NCBI GenBank assembly: GCA_017450925.1
Contig: JAFSSS010000067.1
Location: 1 to 64,000 of the forward strand
Source of the DNA: Ruminococcus sp.
Lineage (GTDB): Bacteria > Bacillota > Clostridia > Oscillospirales > Ruminococcaceae
Direction of reading: 5' to 3'
DNA: 64,000 nt
In this document: positions 26,857 through 37,354 of the stretch, one piece after another
How positions within the stretch are numbered: the first letter of the stretch is position 1
How the letters are laid out: each line of letters opens with the position of its first letter
Notes under the pieces: generated by a model
Databases searched by the model: none
What the model was told of the DNA's origin: nothing
What the model saw: only the letters and a program-made list of their open reading frames with translations
Program-made: the position numbers and the translations under genes

Positions 26857-28137
26857 ATGAGTCTTAAATCAACCAATAAGGTCGAGACCAACAAGTATGA
26901 GCTTGAAGTGGAGATCGCTCCCGAGGCCTTTGAGAAAGCCGTTCAGCAGGCCTATCTCAATAACAGAAAAAGGATACAGATCCCCGGCTTCAGAAAGGGC
27001 AAGGCTCCCAGAAAGCTTATCGAAAAGGAGTACGGCGAGGGCTTCTTCTATGAGGATGCCGTAAACCTTATCTACGGCGCAGAGGTAGATGCCGCTGTTA
27101 AGGAGGCCGGCCTTGAGCTGGTAACAAGACCCGATGTTGAGGTAACAGCTGTCAGCAAGGACGAGGGCGTGAAGATGAAGGTCACCTGCACCGTTAAGCC
27201 CGAGGTCCAGCTGGGCGATTATAAGGGCATTGAGGTCGAAAAGACAGTTGCTCCCGTCGAGGATGAGGATATCGACCGCGAGATCAAGAAGCTGCTTGAA
27301 AAGAATGTAAGGATCGTTACCGTTGACGACAGGCCTGCCGAAAAGGGCGATACCGTAAAGATCGACTTCGAGGGCTTCAAGGATGACGTCGCTTTCGACG
27401 GCGGCAAGGCAGAGGACTTCGACCTTGAGCTTGGCAGCGGCCAGTTCATCCCCGGCTTCGAGGATGCTATCGTAGGCCATAGCGTCGGCGAGCAGTTCGA
27501 TATCAACGTTACCTTCCCCGAGGAGTATCAGGTAGCTGACCTTGCAGGCGCTCCCGCAGTGTTCAAGATCAACCTCAAGGGCATCACCAAGAAGGAGTAT
27601 CCCGAGGCTGACGACGAGCTGATCTCCGAGACTACCGATTTCGATACTCTTGATGAATATAAGGCCGATGTTAAAAAGAAGCTCGAGGAGCAGAACGATA
27701 AGGCCGCCGATAATGCCGTTGAGAATTACCTCTTCGACAAGGTGGTCGAGGGCATGAAGGCCGAGATCCCCGAGGTAATGTACGAGAACCGCGTTAATGA
27801 AATGCTCAACGAGTTCGCTATGCGTCTCCAGAGCCAGGGCCTTAACCTCGATATGTATATGAAGTATTCCGGCCAGACCCCCGATGATCTCAAAAAGACC
27901 TACAGAGAGCAGGCCGAAAAGCAGGTCAAGCTCCGTCTTGCTCTTGAGCAGGTAGTCAAGCTGGAGGGCATCGAGGCTACTTCCGAGGAGATCGAATCCG
28001 AGATCAATACTATTGCACAGAACAATAATATCACTGCCGAGGAAGTTAGAAAGTACGTTTCTGATTCCGATGTTGCCAAGGATATCGCAGTCGGCAAGGC
28101 TGTTGATCTTATCAAGAGCAATGCAGTTATAAAGTAA
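26857..28137 (+). CDS. tig: Trigger factor, ribosome-associated chaperone
   Basis: A 426-aa chaperone with peptidyl-prolyl isomerase activity. N-terminal ribosome-binding domain carries the signature [13 protein letters not shown] (about 46-58). The FKBP-like domain is about 150-245 ([29 protein letters not shown]), and the rest is the helical substrate cradle. First gene of the tig-clpP-clpX group, typical order. Confidence 0.96.
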   Translation: MSLKSTNKVETNKYELEVEIAPEAFEKAVQQAYLNNRKRIQIPGFRKGKAPRKLIEKEYGEGFFYEDAVNLIYGAEVDAAVKEAGLELVTRPDVEVTAVSKDEGVKMKVTCTVKPEVQLGDYKGIEVEKTVAPVEDEDIDREIKKLLEKNVRIVTVDDRPAEKGDTVKIDFEGFKDDVAFDGGKAEDFDLELGSGQFIPGFEDAIVGHSVGEQFDINVTFPEEYQVADLAGAPAVFKINLKGITKKEYPEADDELISETTDFDTLDEYKADVKKKLEEQNDKAADNAVENYLFDKVVEGMKAEIPEVMYENRVNEMLNEFAMRLQSQGLNLDMYMKYSGQTPDDLKKTYREQAEKQVKLRLALEQVVKLEGIEATSEEIESEINTIAQNNNITAEEVRKYVSDSDVAKDIAVGKAVDLIKSNAVIK

Positions 28138-28157
28138 CAGATCAGATCATGTCGAAT

Positions 28158-28185
28158 TTTCGCCTGCATATAAATGCGGGCGAAA
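28158..28185 (+). other. Hairpin between tig and clpP
   Basis: TTTCGCC-T-GCAT pairs with ATGC-G-GGCGAAA (12 bp with one T-G pair, 4-nt loop). No T tract follows, so it may be a processing or stability element rather than a terminator. Confidence 0.45.
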
Positions 28186-28210
28186 TGTATATGAAAGGGA
28201 GGTTTTCCAA

Positions 28211-28798
28211 ATGGCACTTATTCCTTACGTCGTTGAACAGACAAGCAGAGGTGAGAGAAGCTACGATATTTTCTCCAGACTTCTCAATGACCGTATCATC
28301 ATGCTCTCTGAACCTATTGACGACAGCGTTGCAAGCGTTGTAGTATCCGAGCTGCTTTTCCTTGAAAGCCAGGATCCCGAAAAGGATATCGACCTTTATA
28401 TCAACAGCCCCGGAGGCTCTATCTCCGCAGGCATGGCTATCTATGACACAATGCAGTATATCAAGTGCGATGTTTCCACCATCTGCATCGGTATGGCCGC
28501 CTCTATGGGCGCATTCCTGCTTTCCTCCGGCACTAAGGGCAAGCGCTTTGCCCTCCCCAATGCCGAGATCATGATACACCAGCCCCTTATCAGCGGCGGC
28601 CTCGGCGGACAGTGTACCGATATCAAGATCCATTCAGACCACCTTGTAAGAACAAGAGAGAAAATGAACAGGATCCTTGCAGAGAATACCGGCAAGAGCA
28701 TCGACGTGATCGCTGCCGATACCGAGAGAGATAACTTTATGTATGCTGACGAGGCTGCAGCCTACGGCCTTATCGACAAGGTGATCGCTCACAGATAA
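28211..28798 (+). CDS. clpP: ClpP, ATP-dependent protease proteolytic subunit
   Basis: A 195-aa serine protease forming the Clp barrel. Nucleophile S98 in GMAASMGAF, His H123 in EIMIHQP. The N-terminal [14 protein letters not shown] is typical. GGGAGG lies upstream of the ATG at 28211. Works with ClpX encoded 35 nt downstream. Confidence 0.97.
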   Translation: MALIPYVVEQTSRGERSYDIFSRLLNDRIIMLSEPIDDSVASVVVSELLFLESQDPEKDIDLYINSPGGSISAGMAIYDTMQYIKCDVSTICIGMAASMGAFLLSSGTKGKRFALPNAEIMIHQPLISGGLGGQCTDIKIHSDHLVRTREKMNRILAENTGKSIDVIAADTERDNFMYADEAAAYGLIDKVIAHR

Positions 28799-28833
28799 GC
28801 TCTGCCGGAAAGACCAGGGAAAGGAGTTCCTAT

Positions 28834-30111
28834 ATGGCAAATGACGTTTACAAGCGCTGCAACTTCTGCGGCAAAAGCGAGGCAAAGGTCAAGAATATGT
28901 TTTCGGCAGGTGTCTATAACATCTGCGACGAGTGCGTGATCTATTGCTATGATATCCTTGTGGATCAAGGCCTCGTTCCTTCAAGAGAAAGCCTTATGCC
29001 CGAGTTCGGCGCTGCCGAAGAGCAGAACGATAAAATGGTTACTCTCAAAAAGCCCGCCGAGATCAAGGCGGTGCTGGATGATTATGTCATCGGGCAGGAC
29101 GATGCCAAAAAGGCCCTCGCTGTTGCCGTTTATAATCATTATAAGAGGATCATGTCCCTTGAGGACAGCAAGGACGATGTGGAGATACAGAAATCCAATG
29201 TCCTCCTGCTGGGCCCCACCGGTACCGGCAAGACCCTGCTGGCACAGACCCTTGCTAAGATACTCAACGTTCCCTTTGCTATCGCCGACGCCACTACGCT
29301 GACCGAGGCCGGTTATGTGGGCGATGATGTCGAGAATGTGCTGACAAGACTGATACAGGCCGCCGATTACGATATCGAGGCCGCCCAGAAGGGCATTATC
29401 TATATCGACGAGATAGATAAGATCTCCCGTAAATCCGAGAACACCTCTATCACTCGTGACGTAAGCGGCGAGGGCGTTCAGCAGGCTTTGCTGAAGATCA
29501 TCGAAGGCACAGTCTCAAACGTTCCTCCCAACGGCGGAAGAAAGCACCCCAATCAGCAGTGCATACAGATAGATACCAAAAATATCCTCTTTATCTGCGG
29601 CGGTGCCTTCGACGGACTGGAAAAGGTCATAACCAAGCGTACCGATTCCTCGTCAATGGGCTTCGGCGCTGAGATCAAGGATAAGAAAAACGAGACCAAT
29701 GTCATGAAAAAGGTAATGCCCCATGACCTTGTCAAGTTCGGCATCGTGCCCGAGCTGGTAGGCAGACTTCCTGTTATCACTGTGCTCGAGGAGCTGGACG
29801 AACCTGCTCTCTGCCGCATCCTTACCGAGCCCAAGAACTCCCTCGTGCGCCAGTACGAAAAGCTGTTCCTCATGGACGGCATCGAGTTCGTGGTCACCGA
29901 GGACGCCACTGTAGAGATCGCTAAGAAGACCCTCGAAATGAAGACCGGCGCCCGCGGACTAAGAGGCGTCTTTGAGGGCATCCTTACCGACCTGATGTTC
30001 AATTCCCCCTCCGACCCGACTATCACCCGCATCACTATCGACGCAGAGGTGGTAAGAGGCGAGAAGAAAGCCGTCGTCGAGCGTACCGCCGACGAAAAAC
30101 GCGGAGCATAA
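28834..30111 (+). CDS. clpX: ClpX, ATP-dependent unfoldase
   Basis: A 425-aa AAA+ unfoldase. Zinc-binding domain C9-x2-C12...C31-x2-C34, Walker A GPTGTGKT near 128, Walker [11 protein letters not shown] near 190, pore and IGF-loop region near 268 present. It selects substrates for ClpP. AAAGGAG precedes the ATG by 8 nt. Confidence 0.97.
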   Translation: MANDVYKRCNFCGKSEAKVKNMFSAGVYNICDECVIYCYDILVDQGLVPSRESLMPEFGAAEEQNDKMVTLKKPAEIKAVLDDYVIGQDDAKKALAVAVYNHYKRIMSLEDSKDDVEIQKSNVLLLGPTGTGKTLLAQTLAKILNVPFAIADATTLTEAGYVGDDVENVLTRLIQAADYDIEAAQKGIIYIDEIDKISRKSENTSITRDVSGEGVQQALLKIIEGTVSNVPPNGGRKHPNQQCIQIDTKNILFICGGAFDGLEKVITKRTDSSSMGFGAEIKDKKNETNVMKKVMPHDLVKFGIVPELVGRLPVITVLEELDEPALCRILTEPKNSLVRQYEKLFLMDGIEFVVTEDATVEIAKKTLEMKTGARGLRGVFEGILTDLMFNSPSDPTITRITIDAEVVRGEKKAVVERTADEKRGA

Positions 30112-30119
30112 GATACAAC

Positions 30120-30152
30120 AAGAGCAGCTGTCACCGACGGCTGCTCTTTTTT
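30120..30152 (+). terminator. Terminator of the tig-clpP-clpX operon
   Basis: AAGAGCAGC (30120-30128) pairs with GCTGCTCTT (30140-30148), followed by a T run. Confidence 0.88.
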
Positions 30153-30192
30153 GCGTGATATTCTTTTCAAAAAGGGTAGTAATAATAGGGGG

Positions 30193-31119
30193 TCATTCCG
30201 GCAGAGGCTCCAGCTCACTCAGATCGTAGGGCGTGGGCTGATAGATGCAGTAGTTAAGCCAGTTGGCATACATCAGATTTGCCGAACAGCTCCAGTTGAA
30301 AATAGGTACCTGCTTTGAATCGTTGTCCGGGAAGTAGTTGTAAGGCAGCTGTATGTCAAGACCTTTGTTAAGATCGCGGAAGTATTCCTTTGCAAGCGTA
30401 TCCCGGTCATACTCCCAGTGACCGAAAAGGAAGAACTGCCTCTGGCTGCGGTGCGCCACCACATGAACTCCCGCTTCATAGCTTTCAGCACAGATAATAA
30501 GCGACGGCACCTTCTCAATGTCCTCCCTCCGCACCTCTGTGTGCCGGGAGTGAGGGCAGTGAAATACATCTCCGAATCCCTTTAAAAGCGAGCATTGCGA
30601 CCATGTGATGTGGTGCTTGAAGTTGCCGAACATCTTGTGGTCAAGCTGATGCTTCGGCACGCCGTAGTGATAGTAAAGCCCCGCCTGCGCTCCCCAGCAG
30701 ATATGCAGCGTGGAGTAGCAGTGGGTCTTTGACCACTCGAACACCTCGCAAAGCTCCTCCCAGTAGTCCACCTCTTCATATTCCATTTGCTCCACCGGCG
30801 CACCGGTGATTATAAGGCCGTCATAGCGGTTCTCCCTTACCTCGTCAAATGACTTGTAGAACTGCAGCATATGGGATTGCGGCGTGTTCTTTGAGATGTG
30901 CTGCATCTGCACGAAATCGATCTCAACGTGCAGGGGAGTGTTGGACAGCAGACGGAGTATCTGCGTCTCTGTGGTGATCTTGTCCGGCATCAGATTGACG
31001 ATAGCGATCTTCAGCGCACGGATGTCTTGATGATCTGCCCTTTCAGCGGGGATCACGAATATTTTTTCTGCTATAAGCGTTGCATAAGCAGGCAGATTGT
31101 CGGGTATCTTTATAGGCAT
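30193..31119 (-). CDS. metA: Homoserine O-acyltransferase, predicted acetyl-CoA type
   Basis: A 308-aa MetA-family enzyme of methionine synthesis. The catalytic Cys is C141 in [15 protein letters not shown]. The specificity residue (E. coli G111) is E110 here in TGAPVEQME, and Glu at this site goes with acetyl-CoA use, so O-acetylhomoserine is the likely product despite the usual succinyltransferase name. Convergent with clpX. The leader is too short for a SAM riboswitch. Confidence 0.93.
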   Translation of the reverse strand: MPIKIPDNLPAYATLIAEKIFVIPAERADHQDIRALKIAIVNLMPDKITTETQILRLLSNTPLHVEIDFVQMQHISKNTPQSHMLQFYKSFDEVRENRYDGLIITGAPVEQMEYEEVDYWEELCEVFEWSKTHCYSTLHICWGAQAGLYYHYGVPKHQLDHKMFGNFKHHITWSQCSLLKGFGDVFHCPHSRHTEVRREDIEKVPSLIICAESYEAGVHVVAHRSQRQFFLFGHWEYDRDTLAKEYFRDLNKGLDIQLPYNYFPDNDSKQVPIFNWSCSANLMYANWLNYCIYQPTPYDLSELEPLPE

Positions 31120-31147
31120 TCTTATCTCTCCTTACATGGATGTTTAT

Positions 31148-31176
31148 ATTATAACACACTTGTCCGCTTTGTGCAA
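31148..31176 (-). promoter_or_regulatory. Promoter of metA with an overlapping inverted repeat
   Basis: Minus strand TTGCAC (31176-31171), a 17-nt spacer and TATAAT (31153-31148). The inverted repeat CACTTG-N11-CAAGTG (31157-31179) overlaps the -35 box and spacer and could be an operator. Confidence 0.6.
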
Positions 31177-31212
31177 GTGGTATAATTATTAATAATTGTT
31201 GACATTATTGTG

Positions 31213-31241
31213 TTGACTTTTCTGCATTGTTGCGGTATAAT
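31213..31241 (+). promoter_or_regulatory. Promoter of the GtrA operon
   Basis: TTGACT (31213-31218), a 17-nt spacer and TATAAT (31236-31241). Confidence 0.75.
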
Positions 31242-31274
31242 ATTAACGTATATTGTCTTAGGAAGTGTAAGCTT

Positions 31275-31751
31275 ATGAAGATAAAAGAACTGTTCAGCGG
31301 AGAGACTGATAACACATTTATCCAGTTCTTCCGCTATCTGTTTGTGGGCGGCTTTGCCTTTGTTGTGGATTACGGTACGCTTATGCTGCTGGTTGAGGTC
31401 TTTGGCTTCAACGCAAAGCTGGCGGCGGTGATCGCCTTTATTCTCGGCCTTGCAGTGAACTATATCCTTAGCACCCTATGGATATTCAAAAGCTCAAAGA
31501 TCGGGAACCGTCTGGCGGAATTTGCCGCCTTTGCACTGATCGGCGTTATCGGCCTCGGTATCAACGAACTGATAATCTGGTTCTTTGATGACGTCATAGC
31601 GCCCCGCAAGCCCCTTAGCTTTATCCCGGAGGATAAGTATTATCTCATCGGAAAGCTCGTATCTACCGCGGTAGTATTCATATGGAACTTCGCGGCAAGG
31701 AAGTTTATCATATTCAATAAGAACAGCAAATCAGAGGAGGAGCAGAAATGA
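31275..31751 (+). CDS. GtrA family membrane protein
   Basis: A 158-aa four-helix membrane protein (about 17-37, 42-66, 77-97 and 120-142) with the GtrA start [20 protein letters not shown]. GtrA proteins are thought to flip polyprenyl-phosphate-linked sugars for surface glycosylation. The frame is open from 31227, but that part contains the promoter; the ATG at 31275 has GGAAG 9 nt upstream. Coupled to the next gene by a 4-nt ATGA overlap. Confidence 0.87.
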   Translation: MKIKELFSGETDNTFIQFFRYLFVGGFAFVVDYGTLMLLVEVFGFNAKLAAVIAFILGLAVNYILSTLWIFKSSKIGNRLAEFAAFALIGVIGLGINELIIWFFDDVIAPRKPLSFIPEDKYYLIGKLVSTAVVFIWNFAARKFIIFNKNSKSEEEQK

Positions 31752-33301
31752 AAAAGGTCGTAGTTATCGGAGCAGGCCCCGCGGGTATCACCGCTGCCTG
31801 CGAGCTTCTGAAGCAGGATAAGGATATCAGCGTTACTATACTCGAGGGCTCAAATGTCATCGGCGGTATCTCACAGACGGTGAAATATCACGGCAACAGA
31901 ATGGATATCGGCGGTCACAGATTTTTCTCCAAGTCGGAGGAGGTCATGAACTGGTGGAGCGATCTGATGCCCCTGCAGGGCAAGCAATCCTTTGACGATA
32001 AAAAGCTGGGACGCCAAAAGCCCCTTTCCGCCGGCGGTCCCGACCCCGATGCCGAGGATAAGGTCATGCTTATCCGCGAGCGCGTTTCCCGCATCTATTA
32101 CGACAGAAAGTTTTTCGATTATCCCATTTCCTTAAAGCCCGAGACCATTAAGAACATGGGCTTCTTCACCACAATGAAGGCCGGCTTCAGCTATCTGTGG
32201 AGCTGTGTATCCAAGAGGCCGGAGACTAATCTTGAGAATTTCTATATCAACCGCTTCGGCAGGGTGCTTTACAGTATGTTCTTTGAGGGCTATACCGAAA
32301 AGCTCTGGGGCAGGCATCCCCGTGAGATCTCTGCGGAGTGGGGCGCACAGCGCGTAAAAGGGCTTTCGATCAAGGCCGTGCTGAAGGATATGTTCATGAA
32401 GCTCTTCCATATCCGCTCCCAAAAGGTCGAGACCTCGCTGATAGAGCAGTTCTGGTATCCCAAGTACGGCCCCGGCCAGCTGTGGGAAACAGCAGTGAAC
32501 TCGGCCGTTAAGAACGGTGCCGAGCTGCTTATGCTTCACACCGTCAAGAAGGTCATTCTTGACGAGGGCAGGGTCAGGGCTGTCGTGTGCGATACTCCCG
32601 ACGGCGAAAAGGTGATCGAGGGCGATTACTTCATCTCCTCGATGCCTGTCAAGGACCTCATCGCCGCTATGGAGGGCGAGGAGATCAGCTGCAAGGTGAA
32701 GAAAACTGCCGCCGGCCTGCCCTACAGGGATTTCGTCACGGTGGGACTCCTTGTCAATAAGCTCGAGCTTGTAAACAAAACAAAGATAAAGACCCTTGGG
32801 AATATCGTCCCCGACTGCTGGATATATGTTCAGGATAAGGGCGTAAAGCTCGGCAGGATACAGATATTCAACAACTGGTCGCCCTATCTTGTCAAAGACG
32901 CCGAGCATACCGTTTGGATAGGCCTTGAATATTTCTGCACCGAGGGCGACGAGTTTTGGAGCATGACAGCTAAGGATACCGCCAAGTTCGCTGTAAGAGA
33001 GCTTCGGAAAATGGGCGTTATCAAAAAAGGCGCTCTCCTTGACTGGCACCGCGAGCGTGTCAAGAAGGCTTATCCTGCCTATTTCGACACCTACAAGGAT
33101 TTTGACTGCGTTGTGGATTTCCTCAACAAATACGATAACCTCTTCTGCGTCGGCAGAAACGGTCAGCACCGCTATAACAATATGGATCACTCCATGCTTA
33201 CAGGCATCTATGCCGCTCAAGAGATCATAGCCGGCACCAACGATAAGCAGAGAGTGTGGAACGTAAACACCGAAAAGGAATATCACGAAGAGAAGAAGTA
33301 A
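31748..33301 (+). CDS. FAD-dependent oxidoreductase of the UDP-galactopyranose mutase-like/amine oxidase type
   Basis: A 517-aa flavoprotein with the dinucleotide fold [16 protein letters not shown] (residues 5-20), [12 protein letters not shown] near 59 and a C-terminal FAD-contact segment [13 protein letters not shown] (about 476-488). Such proteins are related to UDP-galactopyranose mutase and often sit beside GtrA and polyprenyl-phosphate glycosyltransferases, where they are presumed to change a sugar or its lipid carrier. Exact substrate unknown. Confidence 0.8.
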   Translation: MKKVVVIGAGPAGITAACELLKQDKDISVTILEGSNVIGGISQTVKYHGNRMDIGGHRFFSKSEEVMNWWSDLMPLQGKQSFDDKKLGRQKPLSAGGPDPDAEDKVMLIRERVSRIYYDRKFFDYPISLKPETIKNMGFFTTMKAGFSYLWSCVSKRPETNLENFYINRFGRVLYSMFFEGYTEKLWGRHPREISAEWGAQRVKGLSIKAVLKDMFMKLFHIRSQKVETSLIEQFWYPKYGPGQLWETAVNSAVKNGAELLMLHTVKKVILDEGRVRAVVCDTPDGEKVIEGDYFISSMPVKDLIAAMEGEEISCKVKKTAAGLPYRDFVTVGLLVNKLELVNKTKIKTLGNIVPDCWIYVQDKGVKLGRIQIFNNWSPYLVKDAEHTVWIGLEYFCTEGDEFWSMTAKDTAKFAVRELRKMGVIKKGALLDWHRERVKKAYPAYFDTYKDFDCVVDFLNKYDNLFCVGRNGQHRYNNMDHSMLTGIYAAQEIIAGTNDKQRVWNVNTEKEYHEEKK

Positions 33302-33302
33302 T

Positions 33303-35027
33303 ATGGCCTCAAACAGATTAAACCGTATCTATAAACGCGCCGACGGTTTTTATACCGTTCTTGGCAGGCATCCATTTCTTATCAGCTTCGGGCTGATATT
33401 CCTGCTGGTGCCTCTCTGCTTCGGCGCACAGAAGAATATTACCGACAGCGCCAAAATGATCTGGTGCCTTATGGGTCTTGCAGGCCCCATAGCCGCACTG
33501 TTCATGTTCTACAGCGTAGGGATGATAAGCAAAAAGGCATTTTTCATCTGTACGGCCGTGCTGGTCGTTCCGTGGATAGTGCTTAGCCGCGCTTTCATCC
33601 GCTCCGAGCGGGCATCCCTGTGGATATTCGGCTGTATGGCCGGAGGAGCCTTTCTCTATTGGTACCTTACCATCGGCGATAAGGAGCGCAGCGACAGGCA
33701 TAACGCCTTCTGCGTCATGCTCCTTAGCTTTTCAATCAAGTTCTGCTATGTGCTTTATTCAAGCTGCTATACCCGCCAAAACGACGTCCGCACCTTTGAC
33801 AGCGACGCCGGCCACGCCGGGTATATCGAGTATCTTATCCAGAACAAGCATCTGCCGGATTTCCTGCCGACCTCGAAGTGGCAGTTCTATCACCCGCCGC
33901 TTCACCATACGATATCGGCCTGCTGGATAGATTTCTGCGAGAACGTGCTGGGTGCCAGCCGCAACCATGCCCGCGAGTCGCTTCAGCTTCTGATGCTTTT
34001 CTATTCGGTGGCAGCGGTCATCATCGTTTATAAGCTGCTTAGATATTTCGATTTCAGCGGGAAGTCGCTGCTGCTGCCTCTGGCACTGTTTGCCTTCCAC
34101 CCGGCCTATATCCTTTCGTCGGGTGCTATCAACAACGACCAGCTGGCCGCCTTGATGACGGTGCTGACTATGCTGTTTACAGTCCGCTGGTTCAAGCAGC
34201 CGGATACTAAGCATATTATCCCCATAGCCCTTTCTATCGGCTTCGGCATGATGTCCAAGCTCAACGTGGGTACTATCGCTCCCGCCGTGGCAGCACTGTT
34301 CCTGTGGCAGCTCATCGTTCATGTCAAGGAGATAAAGACCTTTATTCGCCAGTTCTTTGTCTTCGGAGTTATATGCGTCCCCCTCGGCCTGTGGTGGCAG
34401 ATCAAAAACAGGATACAATGGGGTATGCCTTTCGATTACGTCCCCAATGTGGGCGGAAATCAGTATATAGATATGGGCATATTCGAGAGGCTGTTCGACT
34501 TCTCGCCCAAGCAGTTCTCGCCTGTTTTCGAGAATTGGATAAACGACGGCCGCGAGTTTACCGAGTATAATCCGAATATCGCTATACTCAAAAACTCCCT
34601 TTTCGGGGAGAATATCAAGGAGCAGAATTTCCCCGGAGAGAATACTGTGATACCTACCGTTCTGTTCTGGTTGGCAGCCGTGCTGGCGATCATCGGAGTG
34701 TTCGCTCTTTTCTTCTTCCTCTTCCGCAGGGATACCCGCCTCTCCAGACCGTATAAGCTGTTCTTTGCGATATACTGGGTATTCACCATGTATTATTTCT
34801 ATGTGTTCTGCTATACTTATTCCGCTACCTGCACCATGAATTTCCGATATCTGACACCTCTGCTGGCAGTTTCGGCTGTGGAATATGCGCTGCTTTTCGA
34901 TCATTTGGAACGGGACGGCAGCAGCACTGCAAAGAAAGTCGTTTCCCGTGTGCTGACAGGCACAGTCGCTGCTTTCTGCGTGCTTAGCACTATCACATAT
35001 CTGCTCGTCGGATATATGGAAGTATAG
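33303..35027 (+). CDS. Membrane glycosyltransferase, GT39/ArnT-like (GT-C fold)
   Basis: A 574-aa protein with about 12 hydrophobic segments. It has GT-C hallmarks: an acidic DSDAGHAGY segment after the first helices (near 162), YHPPLHHTI (near 199) and SGAINNDQLAAL (near 281), seen in protein O-mannosyltransferase-like and ArnT-like enzymes that take sugars from polyprenyl phosphate. With the GtrA flippase and flavoprotein just upstream it probably forms a surface-glycan modification unit. Acceptor unknown. Confidence 0.8.
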   Translation: MASNRLNRIYKRADGFYTVLGRHPFLISFGLIFLLVPLCFGAQKNITDSAKMIWCLMGLAGPIAALFMFYSVGMISKKAFFICTAVLVVPWIVLSRAFIRSERASLWIFGCMAGGAFLYWYLTIGDKERSDRHNAFCVMLLSFSIKFCYVLYSSCYTRQNDVRTFDSDAGHAGYIEYLIQNKHLPDFLPTSKWQFYHPPLHHTISACWIDFCENVLGASRNHARESLQLLMLFYSVAAVIIVYKLLRYFDFSGKSLLLPLALFAFHPAYILSSGAINNDQLAALMTVLTMLFTVRWFKQPDTKHIIPIALSIGFGMMSKLNVGTIAPAVAALFLWQLIVHVKEIKTFIRQFFVFGVICVPLGLWWQIKNRIQWGMPFDYVPNVGGNQYIDMGIFERLFDFSPKQFSPVFENWINDGREFTEYNPNIAILKNSLFGENIKEQNFPGENTVIPTVLFWLAAVLAIIGVFALFFFLFRRDTRLSRPYKLFFAIYWVFTMYYFYVFCYTYSATCTMNFRYLTPLLAVSAVEYALLFDHLERDGSSTAKKVVSRVLTGTVAAFCVLSTITYLLVGYMEV

Positions 35028-35043
35028 TAACAGGCGGTACGTT

Positions 35044-36219
35044 ATGAAGAACAAGCATATAATCACCGACCCTAAGACCGGCGAAAAGCGCTGCACCTGT
35101 TTCAAGAGGTGCGGCGGCTGTCAGCTTGATATGACCTATAAGGAACAGCTTGACCGCAAGCAGCAGAAGGCGGAGCGGATGCTTTCCCGATTCTGTAAGG
35201 TCAGCCCCATGATCGGTATGGATAAGCCCTATAACTACCGCAATAAGGTGCAGACGGTTTTTGGCTATGACAGCCGCAGACAGCTTATCTCCGGCATCTA
35301 CCAGTCAAGCTCCGGACGGTTCACCGCCACCGAGGACTGTATGCTGGAGGATGTTCACTGCACTAAGGCAGTGCTTGCCTTCAAGCGGCTGATGAAAAGC
35401 TTTAAGCTGTCGCCCTATGATGCTGCCTCCGGCAAGGGCTTTGTAAGACATCTTTTGACAAGATACTCCCGTGCAACAGGTCAGCTTATGGTATGCGTCT
35501 GCGCCGTCGGGAGCGCTTTTCCGTCAGCAAGGGCATTCGCCGCCGAGCTGAATAAGGCCTGCCCGGAGCTTGCAAGCTTTGTCCTTAATGTCAGCACCAA
35601 GCCTCTGCCCCTCTCCCTCGGAGATAAGAACATCACTCTTTACGGCAGCGACCGTATCGAGGATGTCATCCTCGGGAAGCGGTTCATCATCTCGCCCCAG
35701 TCATTTTATCAAGTGAATTCCGTTCAGACCGAGAAGCTCTATTCCATAGCTGCCGGATTTGCAAAGCCGGCGAAGGATGATGTGCTTATCGACGCCTACT
35801 GCGGCACCGGCACTATCGGCATCATCTGCGCCGATAAGGCAGGCCGTGTCCTCGGGACCGAGCTGAACCCTGCCGCCTGCAGGGACGCCCGGGAGAACCT
35901 GCGCCACAACGGCATAGAGAATTATACCGTCGTCAACGAGGATGCGGGCAGCTTCATGCACTCCCTCGCCGACGGGACGACACATATCGACACCGTTATC
36001 ACAGACCCGCCCCGGGCAGGCTGTGACAGGCGCTTCCTTGAGTCGCTGACGGCTCTTGCTCCGCAAAGGGTAGTTTATATCTCCTGCAGGATAGAATCCC
36101 TTGAGCGGGATCTGAAATATTTGACAAAAAACGGATATAAAGCCAAGGCTATCCAGCCCGTGGATATGTTCCCCCATACCGTCGGAATCGAAACCGTAGT
36201 GCTTCTCGAAAAAAATTGA
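35044..36219 (+). CDS. 23S rRNA (uracil-5-)-methyltransferase, RumA/RlmD family
   Basis: A 391-aa TrmA-class enzyme. The N-terminal cysteines CTCFKRCGGCQ (about 19-29) resemble the Fe-S motif of RumA-type enzymes. SAM-binding DAYCGTGTIGI (near 257) and the catalytic region DPPRAGCD (near 321) and ISCRIESL (near 345) are present. No TRAM domain is seen at the N-terminus. It could be RlmCD or RlmD type; the target uridine cannot be chosen from sequence alone. Confidence 0.88.
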   Translation: MKNKHIITDPKTGEKRCTCFKRCGGCQLDMTYKEQLDRKQQKAERMLSRFCKVSPMIGMDKPYNYRNKVQTVFGYDSRRQLISGIYQSSSGRFTATEDCMLEDVHCTKAVLAFKRLMKSFKLSPYDAASGKGFVRHLLTRYSRATGQLMVCVCAVGSAFPSARAFAAELNKACPELASFVLNVSTKPLPLSLGDKNITLYGSDRIEDVILGKRFIISPQSFYQVNSVQTEKLYSIAAGFAKPAKDDVLIDAYCGTGTIGIICADKAGRVLGTELNPAACRDARENLRHNGIENYTVVNEDAGSFMHSLADGTTHIDTVITDPPRAGCDRRFLESLTALAPQRVVYISCRIESLERDLKYLTKNGYKAKAIQPVDMFPHTVGIETVVLLEKN

Positions 36220-36228
36220 GCAAAACCC

Positions 36229-36257
36229 TTGACAAGCGACATGATGTGTGATATAAT
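36229..36257 (+). promoter_or_regulatory. Promoter of rpmE
   Basis: TTGACA (36229-36234), a 17-nt spacer and TATAAT (36252-36257). The roughly 95-nt leader after it may hold an L31 regulatory element, but I could not define a fold. Confidence 0.8.
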
Positions 36258-36358
36258 ATTTTAGTAAATTTGTGATCACTACATAGAACTACTGTCTGAA
36301 CTAAGGATGATGGGCTTCTATGGGTTCATAATTGTTAGTTTGGAAGGAGGTCATTGAA

Positions 36359-36559
36359 ATGAAGGAAGGAATTCATCCTAAGTATGAAGAGACTACGATC
36401 ACCTGTGCCTGCGGCAATGTGATAAAGACTCGTTCTACAAAGAAGGATATCAAGGTCGAGATCTGTTCTAAGTGCCACCCGTTCTTCACCGGCAAGCAGA
36501 AGCTGGTTGATACCGGCGGACGTGTTGACAGATTCAAGAAGAGATTTAATCTTGACTGA
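36359..36559 (+). CDS. rpmE: Ribosomal protein L31, zinc-binding (C+) form
   Basis: A 66-aa protein. The zinc ligands include TCACGN (C16, C18 by count) and CSKC (C36, C39), showing the zinc-containing form rather than the zinc-free paralogue. [20 protein letters not shown] is typical. The frame is open from 36332, but GGAAGGAGG lies 8 nt before the ATG at 36359. Confidence 0.96.
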   Translation: MKEGIHPKYEETTITCACGNVIKTRSTKKDIKVEICSKCHPFFTGKQKLVDTGGRVDRFKKRFNLD

Positions 36560-36577
36560 TCGTGCTGATTGCAATGA

Positions 36578-36600
36578 GAGCGGATTTTCCGCTCTTTTTT
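36578..36600 (+). terminator. Terminator of rpmE
   Basis: GAGCGG-ATTTT-CCGCTC stem followed by six T. Confidence 0.88.
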
Positions 36601-36616
36601 GTTAGGAGAGATTTCT

Positions 36617-37243
36617 ATGCAGGATGAATATATCACCGTAAAGGGGCAGGCAGAGGCCGGCTTTGTCGAGAAAAAGTCAGAGTTCATCGGACAGATCTGC
36701 CACGTTGAAAATGCAGACCAGGCTATCGAGTTCATAGGGCTTATAAGAGCAAAGCACCGCAAGGCAAGGCATAACGTCTATGCCTATATCACCCGCGACG
36801 GCAGTACCACACGTTATTCCGATGACGGCGAGCCGCAGGGTACAGGCGGCACTCCTGTTCTGGATGTGCTGATGAAGGAGGGGCTCACGGATGTCTGCGT
36901 GGTGGTCACCAGATATTTCGGCGGCATCCTTCTTGGGGGCGGCGGACTTGTCAGAGCCTATTCCCATGCCTGCAAACTTGCCGTGGATGCGGCACAGAAG
37001 ATGCGTATGTGCCTCTGCTCACGGTTTACCGTAAAATGCGATTACTCCCTTTACGGCAGACTGTCCTATGTCCTGCCGGAGTTTTCCGCTAAAACAGTGG
37101 ACGAGGATTTCGCTGATTCCGTTAAGCTCACGGTGCTGGTCAGGCAGGAGCTGACTGATAAATTCCGCGAGAAGCTGGTGGACATCTCAAACGGCACCGT
37201 CAGCCTCGAGGAGGAAAAAGACCTCTGGCAGGACTTTGCTTGA
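36617..37243 (+). CDS. YigZ/IMPACT family protein
   Basis: A 208-aa protein with the IMPACT N-domain: EKKSEFIGQICHV (14-26), KHRKARHNVYAYI (near 46), DDGEPQGTGGTPVLDVL (near 66) and VTRYFGGILLGGGGLVRAYS (near 94). The C-terminal DUF1949-like half follows. Molecular role uncertain; eukaryotic IMPACT affects translation control. The ATG at 36617 has TTAGGAGAG upstream; an earlier TTG lies in the rpmE terminator. Confidence 0.88.
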   Translation: MQDEYITVKGQAEAGFVEKKSEFIGQICHVENADQAIEFIGLIRAKHRKARHNVYAYITRDGSTTRYSDDGEPQGTGGTPVLDVLMKEGLTDVCVVVTRYFGGILLGGGGLVRAYSHACKLAVDAAQKMRMCLCSRFTVKCDYSLYGRLSYVLPEFSAKTVDEDFADSVKLTVLVRQELTDKFREKLVDISNGTVSLEEEKDLWQDFA

Positions 37244-37354
37244 CGAGTGAAAAGCCCGCAGAAATATTTTTCGGAAAAATAAAGGATTTTTTGTCGCCGT
37301 GATTGTATAATATTATGAAGAAGGGTCCAGACGTTTACGGAGGAGGTTGGTTTT

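Noticed and set aside
28158..28185. Terminator between tig and clpP
   Set aside because: A good hairpin but no following T tract, so it is listed only as a hairpin.
31120..31147. SAM riboswitch upstream of metA
   Set aside because: Only about 28 nt lie between the promoter and the start codon, too short for any known SAM riboswitch.
32132..33286. 384-codon minus-strand frame opposite the flavoprotein gene
   Set aside because: Shadow frame caused by codon bias; the plus strand has an obvious FAD-binding protein.
33759..35105. 448-codon open frame on the minus strand opposite the GT-C glycosyltransferase
   Set aside because: Low-complexity composition rich in His, Gln and Glu, no ribosome-binding site, and the plus strand encodes a clear multi-pass membrane protein.
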